From Bradysia coprophila (taxonomy: Eukaryota; Arthropoda; Insecta; Diptera; Sciaridae): a stretch of 64,000 nt of DNA. A program made the position numbers and the translations under genes. Below, one piece after another: positions 22,027-31,281 of the stretch. The notes below the pieces were generated by a model. That model saw only the letters and a program-made list of their open reading frames with translations. It was not told the origin of the DNA and made no database searches. Position 1 is the first letter of the stretch, and every line of letters begins with the position of its first letter. The stretch is taken from assembly GCF_014529535.1 (NCBI RefSeq), contig NC_050737.1, positions 6,402,487 to 6,466,486 of the forward strand. Direction: 5' to 3'.

Positions 22027-23700
22027 TCAGTGCTGATTTGATTTGTAGTAATCCAAAATATCGTCAGCAGTTCTAAAGCCCGACATGACCGCTCCATGCA
22101 CATATCCCGAATTAAATTCATCGGTCGCTTCACCAGAGATCAACAAAACCGGCTTATTACCGCTACTAGAAAGTGTTTCTCCTAAGTCTTTGTGCAGACT
22201 CACGTTGTGTGCTTGCGCTTCCATTGATCCGTAAGAGTAGGATCCCAGGAAATATTTACTGGTCATCCAACGATTTCGTCGCATATTTATCGGGCGTGGT
22301 AATGTTCTGCCGAGGAACTTCTCCAACAACCACATACAATCATCAATCAATTGTTCGTCACTGATTTCTTCGAATTGTTTTATGAACTTGCCGGCTGTAT
22401 ATGCACCAATTATGTTAGGCTGTGCGATCTGTTTGCCGAATCCATATACTTCTGTCAGCCATTCCCTTTCCGTTCCTCTCAGGCTGTCTTTGTCTTCTTT
22501 CGTCCACAAAAAAACGTATGATGCCCATTCCTTGATGTCCGCCGGCCAGAATGGATTTTCAAATTCCAAAAATAGTTTTCCCAATGTTCCATATCCAGTC
22601 GTTTCGATAGCAGTTATCTTCTTCTCAGGCAATTGAGGGGTGAATAGTGTACGATGATGTTGTTTTAGAAAACCTAGTGAGACGGTGACAATCACGTGAT
22701 CGGCTCGATATTCTGTTCCATCTGCACAACGGATAACAGCTTCATTTGAACTCCAGTCGATGTTTGTTACTTCCTTGTTCAATTCAATCTTATCATCGAC
22801 AGGTATAGCTTTTGATGGATCGGGAAGTTTTTTCTGCAACGGAATAAATTGTAATTTCTTTACAGAAAAAGCTTTGTATGGCGAGAATTACCGTTAAGTA
22901 ATCAAATACAATTTTGAAACCATGTTCCTTCCAGGTCAACTGCTGGTTGCCCTCTAAAAAATTTGGTTTGTTAATTTCTCAAATACCCTTTTGTCTATTC
23001 AGTGTGGCAGAAATCACCTGCACCATTACTTGACATGAATTTGGAAGACACGTCAAACCAGCTCTCAGAAGAATACAGAGCATTCATTCCCCTTTCACAT
23101 AGATCTATAACCTGATCTGCTAATTCCTTATCAACATCTTCAAAATCTTTATCCTTAAATGCGTTCCAAAAATTGAGTTCGAAGAACTCGCCAAGCGATT
23201 TGTTGAACTTTGCCTGATTTTCACGACCTTCCGCAATCGACATCGATAAATTCATAAGCTTTGCAAATTTTATTTGATCAACTAGTTTTCCATCCGAAGT
23301 ATACACAAGTGAATTATCGGATCCAATTCCATTGTCCACAAATTCAAAATCATCCTTTACCATTTCGTATACAATATTTCCTTTCTCACCCTGACACCAT
23401 TGTGCACCTAAATCTACAAAACCTTTACCGAATGGAATGCTGTATACCCTACCGCCAATACGATTTTCAGCTTCCAGCACCACAATGTCATCATATCCAT
23501 TTTCAAGAAGCTTCACAGCGGCAGAAATTCCAGAAGCACCAGCACCAACAATAACAATTTTAGGTGTCTTTTCGTCGGCTGCTATGGATAGCAAACCGTT
23601 TAAAATCTGAGTGGAGACCTAATGTTAGGGAAATTGTTAGTTAAATTATCTCCATCTGACTCACTATAAAAAGTGACGTGATCCGTAACGAAGCCCACAT
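22027..23700 (-). CDS. Flavin polyamine (spermine/acetylpolyamine) oxidase, four exons
   Basis: Exons: 23700-23665, 23618-23018, 22953-22892, 22833-22027; phases agree and give 501 aa. Exon 1 encodes MWASLRITSLFI and is joined at GTGAGT to VSTQILNGLLSIAADEK, together a plausible signal peptide. FAD binding is shown by VIVGAGASGISAA (GxGxxG) and ENRIGGRV. The middle exon carries EGNQQLTWKEHGFK, and the C-terminal FAD motif is in GEATDEFNSGYVHGA. The enzyme oxidises spermine or N1-acetylpolyamines, producing H2O2 and an aldehyde. The C-terminus (YKSNQH) is not a peroxisomal PTS1, so a secreted or luminal enzyme is likely. Spermine oxidase versus acetylpolyamine oxidase cannot be separated here. 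Confidence 0.88.
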
Positions 23701-24284
23701 TTTAACAGACTAAATTAAATCTGTTTAATCGATTGATTTCGAGTTATTGTAAGGGTGAAAGGTCAGATCAGAAAATAGCTTTGATATAAATCAGTGCCAA
23801 TGTCGTAGTCGTATTGTAAAATGAAAGGCATTGAATAAGACAGTTGATAGTTGATAATCTCGAAAAAAAAATTATATTTCTAAAAATCATTGATATTCCG
23901 GAAAAAGTTAGAGTTAGCTCAGCAGTCTAAGTTGAAAGATTTTCGCAACTTTTCTCAACTTACAATAACCACCTCGTCAAAATAAAAGTTTGGAAGTCCG
24001 CGGACGTAATGTGTCACCGTTTACATTGTCAAATCAATGACCATTCTGCTCTAACATCATAATTATCCAATCAGTCGTTTTTGTCGTCACTGTAATACTA
24101 TGGAACCGGTAGTTGAAAGTAACTTTTACATAACACTATCAAGGGCATAGAACCTATTACTGTCGTATTTTCAGGGATAGATGTTTGTTTATTTCGCGAT
24201 TATCTTTGAAATATGAAAAAAAGATCTGCTTCATATTATACACGCAAGGAATTTTGAAAACCGCCCCATTGTTTTCCTGTTTTG

Positions 24285-24476
24285 CCTCAGTATTTGTCAA
24301 CATTTCGTAAAAGGAAAATTGCCTCAGTATTTGACAACACTTCATAAAAGGAAAATTGCCTCAGTATTTGTCAACATTTCGTAAAAGGAAAATTGCCTCA
24401 GTCTTTGTCATCATTTCGTAAAAGGAAAACTGTCTCAGTCTTTGTTTAAATTTCATAAAAGGAAGATTGCCTCAGT
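24285..24476 (+). repeat. 37-bp tandem repeat, about five copies
   Basis: Unit CCTCAGTATTTGTCAACATT followed by TCGTAAAAGGAAAATTG. The first three copies are nearly identical and the last two have changes (CAGTCTTTG, TTTAAATTTC). No spacers, so this is a minisatellite and not a CRISPR array. Confidence 0.9.
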
Positions 24477-24660
24477 CTCTAAATCGAGTTCGCACCCATT
24501 TCCAACTTTCAGTTTTCCCAAAAGTGCTCTAAATCGAGTTCGCACCCATTTCCAACTTTTAGTTTGCCTAAAACCATCATAAATGGAATTCGCGTCGAAT
24601 TCCATAATTCGTGCTGAATTCTATAATTCGCACCGAATTATATAGTTCGCGCTGACTTCC
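24477..24660 (+). repeat. 50-bp duplication followed by ~20-bp AATTC-rich repeats
   Basis: TCTAAATCGAGTTCGCACCC and the next 30 bp occur twice, 50 bp apart. They run into four or five short units of the type ATAATTCGCRCYGAATT. The block directly continues the neighbouring 37-bp array. Confidence 0.8.
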
Positions 24661-25779
24661 AATAACACTTTTTCAAAAGTACTGCAGATCAAAAAAATGT
24701 ATGGTCTCGAAAGTACAACTCTAGAGTAGAGATTTCCCGACACCAATGTACTGTTGTAACCATTGAAGTAGGAACTAGGAAGTGAGGAATGCCAATGAAG
24801 GCAATTTTGTATGAAAATTCATTTTCATGGTGTGCTCCATCATTAATGGCAGTAGCAACTGCAAATTAATATTGCTGTAAGTAGTACGGCGCAATAATTT
24901 CAAAAATCCTTCAGAGTGGAAACACTTTGAAGGCGTGGTTCGGAACTCATCTTAAGCATGTGGTCCCTCATGCTGACATACAATACCATTACCATATGTA
25001 ACCCGGCATTAGCTATAGCAACAGCGGTAGCCGAATCTGTCACTTAAATGTGTCCTCCCGGCTGAAAAATACCATACCCTATTATTATAATGGGATAAAT
25101 TGTACAGCTATCAAAAATTAGTTAATATCACATTTTTGTTTTAAATTCCTAGTATTGTTGTATAATCTTAACTCAAAAATTGATTTTGAATTCACTTAAA
25201 ATTTAAATTTATTTTGATAAAGTCAAGTGACTAGACTTCTGAAAAATAAACGGCGTTCCTGGCTAGTTTACTTTACTGTGCCTCGCTTGTATGGAAGACG
25301 TTGAACCGCTCGAATTTAAATTTTTTAGGAATTTTTTCAGAGCAAATCAAAAACTGGACTGTGGAAATTTTCATTATTAACAGGGGGATGCGGAAAGCTG
25401 TCATTTATGAGCCTTGTTTAACAGAAGAAGCTGCATCCACAAATAATTCAGAATTCATAAATCGCAATCCATAAACCTTTTACTAATAGAAGAAAAATAC
25501 CAATCCAAATAGTCGTTGGCCTCATTAAAATGTAAGTAAACAATTTTAGCGGCTCAACTGAGTTCTAAGGTTTCGATCTCACTCTACAAATATCCAAAAT
25601 GTTTTACCACTTGATGCTTGAGAAGACTGGTAATTTTTATACTAACATTTGTTTTACAAATTTAATATTATCCGAAGGATCTGTAATTACTTGTTTCCGT
25701 TCGATAAAACGTAAAGTACAACAGGGTCATCCGCAAGAAATTTAGTTATTTTTAGCTGCATTCTATTTATAGGTCCACG

Positions 25780-26001
25780 TACAGTCAAAGGCAGTCAATT
25801 TTCAGCATAAATTTGCTTCAGCTGTTTTTCAGCTGATCCACACATCAATCAAAACTGGTTTTCCTTGTTCATACGGTTGAAGCTGCTGCACGCACGCGCA
25901 TGATAGTGGTAAAACCGTATAAAGACGTATAAACGGTTGTGATTGCTTGTATGGATCAGCTGAAGCTAATTTATGCTGAAAATTGACTGCTTTCGACTGT
26001 A
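25780..26001. mobile_element. MITE with Tc1/mariner-like ends
   Basis: Inverted ends of about 45 bp (TACAGTCAAAGGCAGTCAAT, then TTTCAGCATAAATT.GCTTCAGCTG on the left, the complement on the right) flanked by TA. Ends beginning CAGT after a TA dinucleotide are typical of Tc1/mariner derivatives. No transposase is present. Confidence 0.75.
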
Positions 26002-26125
26002 ACCATACTCCATTTACTGTTACCATTCGTTTTTCTGCTTATTAACCCACAAATATTATCAACTTAAAATTAGTGTGTAATTGCCTCGAAGTGCTAAATG
26101 TAGCTTAATGTTGTGGATAATGTAC

Positions 26126-26543
26126 GCTTATCCAAGCTAATGACAAATCTAGTAGATACTTCAAATTCTAAGATTCACAAGGAATGTGTGTGGAGCTTGT
26201 GGAATCTGTTAAAAGCTTTTAAGCTAAGTATTCTCGAAGAAAGCGTAATTTCCAAACAATTTTTTGTTGGAGTTATATAATTAATATAACTCGTTACGTC
26301 GAGCACACTAGAATCGTAGCCTAATGAAATGAATATCAACGTAGTAGACTTAGAATTAGGTATAAATACGATGCTTTGTTCAGAGAACTGTTGTCATAGA
26401 AAAATTGTTTGAAAATTACGATTTCCTCGAGAAGTGTATACTTAGCTTAAAAGCTTTTAACAGATTCCACAAGCTCCACACACATTCCTTACGTATCTTA
26501 GAATTTATCGTATCTACTAGATTTGTCATTAGCTTAGATAAGC
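26126..26543. mobile_element. 418-bp inverted-repeat element
   Basis: Left arm from GCTTATCCAAGCTAATGACA through AGGAATGTGTGTGGAGCTTG and AAAGCTTTTAAGCTAAGTAT pairs with the right arm 26400-26543 over about 140 bp with few mismatches. Interior about 130 bp. Class unknown; no target duplication could be fixed. Confidence 0.7.
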
Positions 26544-26659
26544 GCTTCGCTGCAAGATACTGCGTTAGAAAGAACACCGTGTACTGATTTTTTTTAAGTA
26601 TCTCTCGAAATTTGAAAGTGGGTTATGTGAACAAAAAAATTATTTCAGGTAAGAGTTTC

Positions 26660-26945
26660 ATCCCACAAAAACCTCAAAGAGGAAAAGGTGACGCTAGTGT
26701 AGTAAAAATTAAACTTCCAAAACATTTGATATCGGTTTTGGTGACGCATTCTGCGCCTCAACGTAATCAATTTTTACCAAGAAAATTTTAACAAGAAAAT
26801 ATGTCAACGAGAAGTTTACCGATGAGATTTTACAACGAAAGCTTTACAAAAAAAAATGCGTCACAAGTGGCAGATGCTGAGGAAACCCCTCATACGACAA
26901 TAATCATTTGCCACTTTGTGACGCATTTTTTGTGACAAACAAATT
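26660..26945. repeat. GTGACGCATT dispersed repeat
   Basis: Shares ACAAAAACCTCA..GGAAA.GGTGACGC with 19715-19760. In reverse orientation it shares TTCCTCA..GCATCTGCC....GTGACGCATTT with 19885-19930. It contains several GTGACGCATT/AATGCGTCAC motifs in both orientations. An old repeat family, no coding signal. Confidence 0.45.
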
Positions 26946-27158
26946 TTTCAAATTCATAATTTCGCGCACATTTTATATGAAGCACACTGATCTACTACAC
27001 AATCATCTTAATATTTTTGGCATATGAATGAAATAATGGCTTTCATATAAGTGTGTTTGTGTGTTTTTTGGTTTTTTGCATGAAAATGTTTTAATTAAAC
27101 TTACAGAAATTAAGTAAAAAACTTCAATAAAATTTATTGATTTGCCGATGAAAAAGTC

Positions 27159-27219
27159 TTAAGGCCAGTTCATACTTGCATACATTTTTGCGATATATGC
27201 GACCATGAACTGGCCTTAA
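27159..27219 (+). mobile_element. 61-bp TTAA-bounded mini inverted-repeat element, copy 1
   Basis: TTAAGGCCAGTTCATACTTG... to ...CATGAACTGGCCTTAA. Terminal inverted repeats of about 15 bp start and end with TTAA. The second copy is at 51994-52054 in reverse orientation and matches at 60 of 61 positions. Confidence 0.75.
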
Positions 27220-27247
27220 GATTGAATTGATATAAGTTTTAGCAAAA

Positions 27248-28151
27248 GTGCGAGCGCAGTTTTCGCAAACAGATGTAGTGGTTCGGAGCTCGTTCAGGAA
27301 CGATTTTTTCTTCACTGAGTTTCGTTCAGTTAACGATGACAGGTGTAACTGTGAGGTTAGATTTCTCACGATGTATTTTGGTCGTGAAATGTTACCCAAA
27401 TGTCATGAAACTTCGGTGACAATGGATGTGTTGTGGTCTGCGGATATAAATCATTTCGATTTCTGTGGACCATTTGATGAATCGATATGCCAGCGTCGAC
27501 AGTTCAAGAACAGAGATTTTCCGATGTCAAATCGATCTGACACCGACCTAACAGAACATTTTCATAGAATGGATTTGCATATAAACGGATGTGCTAAAAG
27601 TAATCCTGTACGAGTTGGGGGCTGCAAGTAACCACAGTACAGACAGTATTTGCTATATTGTTGTCGAGTGTGTACATCAGAGCGCTGATATTAATCACGA
27701 AGTGGCATGCATCCAAGTGCAAAATGCCAAAAACGTCCATCAAATGGCAGCGAGGTTTTTGCGTACAGAACCACCAAGTTTCATGTTGCCAGCGAATGTG
27801 TTCGAAGCGGAAGGGGAGCGTATTTGGGAAATCTTGGATACGTGCAATTATATACGAACAAGATATCTTCTCGTCGACTATTTGGATCATGCACTGGAAA
27901 TATTGCTTGGCTTTGTTCAGACGGGGAATAAGTACGTTTGGCCCGGTCTCATCGATCCGAAAGATTATTAGGACGCAATGACAGCGTGTGGGTACAGTGA
28001 GGAAGTGAAGATCATGCCCAAGAAATCATTCAATACTATTACGAGGCATATGAGGAGACGCCTGATGCAATTCAGATCAAAGAAATGGTCGAACTGGATG
28101 GTCGATCTTAGAAAAGCGCACTGGAGACTGTGCGAAAATATTTTTTTCTGA
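27248..28151 (+). pseudogene. Unrecognised coding remnant, frame broken
   Basis: An open frame of 127 codons (27248-27631) is followed by an overlapping frame (27591-27971, 126 codons) with coding-like composition. That second frame includes FLRTEPPSFMLPANVFEAEG and RYLLVDYLDHALEILLGF. It stops at TAG 27969-27971, then stays open in frame to TGA 28149-28151, while another frame is also open across 28010-28110 with an acidic peptide. The mixture of frames suggests a decayed single-exon gene or captured fragment. I do not recognise the family. Confidence 0.35.
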
Positions 28152-28850
28152 CTTTTCATTGCGTCGAATGAATTCTGAATAATGGATGAGTGATGTTCGT
28201 CATGGTCAAATAAATTTCTAAGAAACAAAATAGTTCTGTTGTCAGTTGTTTGTGGCACTTCTTTCAGTCTAGTAAGTTTGTCTGTTAAGGTAAGTTAAGG
28301 ACGCAAGTGAGTATCACTGTAAAGTTGAGGTCCTCCACATTCATAATAAATAATAATTTAATCAAATAATTGCATTAGTGAGGTGGAGGTCACAGCCCTC
28401 GTCAAAGTTCACCTACGTTCCATCGATTCATACATACAATTTTTTGAAATTAATATTTGCCCCAAGAGTACTCGACCTCAGCTTTCCAACGAACCCATAC
28501 ACGCTCGTGTCCTCGCCCCCTTACGGAAATGAAATCCGGACTACGAAACCCCATTTTCGAATTTTTGCCGATTACCACCAGCCAGGTATGGAAGATCAAA
28601 AAAATCTTAAACTTGTTTTGGGGCCTAGGCACCAAGGCCTAACTAGGTATATATAAAGAAGTCCCGGAAAAAATAGCGCCGATTTCGGTCAGTCGAAATT
28701 CAAGTCGAAATTCAAAAGAATCCCTCTGTGGGAATGTAAACATAAACAGAAAATTAACTCGTAACTTTCACTAACTGTTAGTGTAACATTAAACGAATCG
28801 TCAAATCTTCACTGAGTGAAGAAAAAATCGTTCCTGAACGAGCTCTCGAT
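27286..28850. mobile_element. Candidate TIR element of ~1.57 kb carrying the coding remnant
   Basis: GAGCTCGTTCAGGAACGATT then TTTTCTTCACTGAGT at 27287-27321 is present as an inverted copy at 28815-28849 with one mismatch over 35 bp. The coding remnant 27248-28151 lies almost wholly between them. A clear target duplication is not seen, so either a DNA transposon with unusual cargo or a coincidental pair of repeats is possible. Confidence 0.4.
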
Positions 28851-29107
28851 ACGTATATCAAACCCACATGAAACATTTCTATTAACTCGAATATGGAGAA
28901 TGTGCTGAAAATGTGTGAAGACGCTTCATTTCAAGTGGTTTTCAAGTGGTGTTTTCTCCGGATGTAGACCACTGTTTTTAATGATCTATAGCTCGTTGAA
29001 CTCGTATTGACGAGCACTTTCGTTTGAAAATATTTTTTTTTTGATTCCGTTCAGTATGGAAAAGTTAAAATGTTCGCCTATATATAGGTTCCTTAGTCTC
29101 CCGTTAA

Positions 29108-30203
29108 CGGTGAGCTTGAATTTTTTTTTATTCGACCTCTCGTGGACATGAAATGTTTTTAGTGGTTTTTGTAGAGGGCGGCACCACGAGTAAGAATAAC
29201 ATAACAAGAAAATATTTCGATGGGAAAATTTGTAATTAGATCGATTTTTCGTTTTTCTGTGCCCTGCAGGAAGCTTCGAAAACTGTTTGGACCCTACTGG
29301 TGACTTGTTTGATCACAAAAATATAGTTACTGTTTAGCCTGAGGTGTAGGCTTTACAGCGATACCAATCATGACATTCATGACTACCAAGAAACATCTTT
29401 TATGATGGAAAGTCATTCTACTATGTCGATGTGAATTTTAAAGGCTGTATCATACGTGGATTACTTTTATTTTCTCTTAAAAAGTATTTTTAGTTAATTA
29501 ACATAATTTAAGGGGTTAATAAAAGGTCAAAGGATGAGCTTGGATTTCATTCTGACAAAATCTTTGTTGGTACACCTGAACGACCACCCAAATTTCTTCG
29601 TATAATGTGTCTCATTTTTTAGTGGAAACAACTAAAATGTTGCAGAATTAGCTTAGAATGACTATTGGAGAAACTACGAACGAAACAAAAGAAAGGTTTG
29701 TTAATTTTTGACTCGAGATAATGCAGTTTACTCATCGGTGCAATTTACAAAGAAACCTATTTCGAGCTAAAAATCTTCTTTCGACCTTTTATTAACCCCT
29801 TAAATTATGTAAAATAACTAAAAATAATTTATAAGAGAAAATAAAAGTAATCCACGTATGATACAGCCTTTAAAATTCACATCGACATAGCAGAATGACT
29901 TTCCTTCATAAAAGATGTTTGTTGGTAGTCATGAATGTCATGATTGGTATCGCTGTAAAGCTTAGACCTCAGGCTAAACAGTAACTATATTTTTGTGATC
30001 AAACAAGTCACCAGTAGGGTCCAAACAGTTTTCGAAGCTTCCTGCAGGGCACAGAAAAACGAAAAATCGATCTAATTAAAAATTTTCCCATCGAAATATT
30101 TTCTTGTTATGTTATTCTTACTCGTGGTGCCGCCCTCTACAAAAACCACTAAAAACATTTCATGTCCACGAGAGGTCGAATAAAATTTTTTTCAAGCTCA
30201 CCG
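29108..30203. mobile_element. 1.1-kb foldback with ~425-bp near-identical arms
   Basis: Left arm 29108-29532 and right arm 29778-30203 are inverted copies, by eye about 95% identical. Both start CGGTGAGCTTGAA and run through CTCGTGGACATGAAATG, GCCCTGCAGGAAGCTTCG and TTAAGGGGTTAATAAAAGGT. The 245-bp loop has no gene. Transcription across it would give a very long double-stranded RNA hairpin. Confidence 0.85.
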
Positions 30204-30498
30204 TGCGTTGGTTGTTTTCTTTTCTTAGGGAGTCGACTAGCGTCACGAACCTCCGCTATCGCTTCGGTTCATGATTTTATTGATAGGCCTCAGACGCGAA
30301 TATTTATCTCAATATTTATCTAAATTCATTTCAAGCAGTGATGCAACTATATGTTTGCAGGTATACCGACATTTATTTGAGCCGTCTGAGGCGAAAAATC
30401 TTTAATCCGTTAATCCATTTGACGAAACATTCTCGTTCCAAATATCAAAATGAGACAATTTTATTATCGTTGCCACCATTACATAGATATTAGTTATT

Positions 30499-30622
30499 TA
30501 TCTACCAAGGTAGGTATGAACGTATTTTTTCGCACTAGATGTCGATTGTCGACCCGAGGCGAAGCCGAGATCGACAAGACGTCGTGTGAGAAAAAATACC
30601 GGCATACCTACCGTGGTAGATA
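30499..30622. mobile_element. 124-bp palindromic element
   Basis: TATCTACCAAGGTAGGTATG and following bases pair with the complement ending TACCGTGGTAGATA, with CGAGGCGAAGCCGAG near the centre. The two opposite open frames here arise from the palindrome and are not genes. Confidence 0.6.
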
Positions 30623-31281
30623 CAACGTTTTTCGCAATTTCGGGCCATAACCACCTTTCCAATGCAAAACATGTCCTACATTTTGTTCCAAAATTCTTGT
30701 ATATACAGAAATTCATTTGAAGGATCAAGAAGGCTGCATTACAATACACAGTGCAATGTGATGTATAGAGACGCGTTAATGAAATCGAGTAGTCAATGCT
30801 TAGTATATACGCTTCAACAATACGTTCGGTATAATTGTGTGACTCTATAGCCGATTGGCTATAGTCGCTGCTTTGTGTTCAAAAACCTTTTGGTGTCGGG
30901 GGTTCGATTTCTGGTCAATCGAAGATTTTTATTTATAAAAATTTAGCCTTCGTTGAAGGTAATAGGTTCTTTAGCGTGCGAAAAAAAAGTTAATATCGCA
31001 CTGTGTCCAGGAATACAGTGAAATAAATACCTTCAAAACGACATTAAATGGATGCATGGAAAGGTGATGATTATGGACCGGAATTGCGAAAAAATATTTT
31101 ATTGAATTTACTGACGAAATTATGTTCTATACACTGCTGTGCTCCGCTCCATTAACATTTGTTTTCAATATATTTAGCGCCTTTTTATTTTTAATATACA
31201 AACGGCCTTTATTACATTGATAATTTAGCAAAAATAAACCATTTTTACCGTCACAATAGGTATGACACAAATTGGAATGAT
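30623..31281. other. Noncoding gap
   Basis: Nothing gene-like seen; AT-rich 3' flank of the leucine-rich-repeat gene. Confidence 0.5.

Larger units (their letters stand above)
23701..25779. other. Noncoding flank upstream of the polyamine oxidase
   Basis: No credible open frame apart from the minisatellites at 24285-24660. The first few hundred bases should hold the polyamine oxidase promoter, but I see no convincing TATA or initiator. Confidence 0.4.

Noticed and set aside
24285..24476. Regular repeats resembling a CRISPR array
   Set aside because: The repeats are directly adjacent without unique spacers, and the genome is eukaryotic.
27124..27399. 91-codon minus-strand frame and its look-alike at 51916-52206 as a gene family
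   Set aside because: Their similarity is only the shared 61-bp TTAA element and a few flanking bases.
28378..28656. Frames on both strands near 28.5 kb
   Set aside because: Opposite-strand frames over the same bases and no recognisable domain.
30450..30749. Two opposite frames near 30.5 kb
   Set aside because: Produced by the 124-bp palindrome at 30499-30622.
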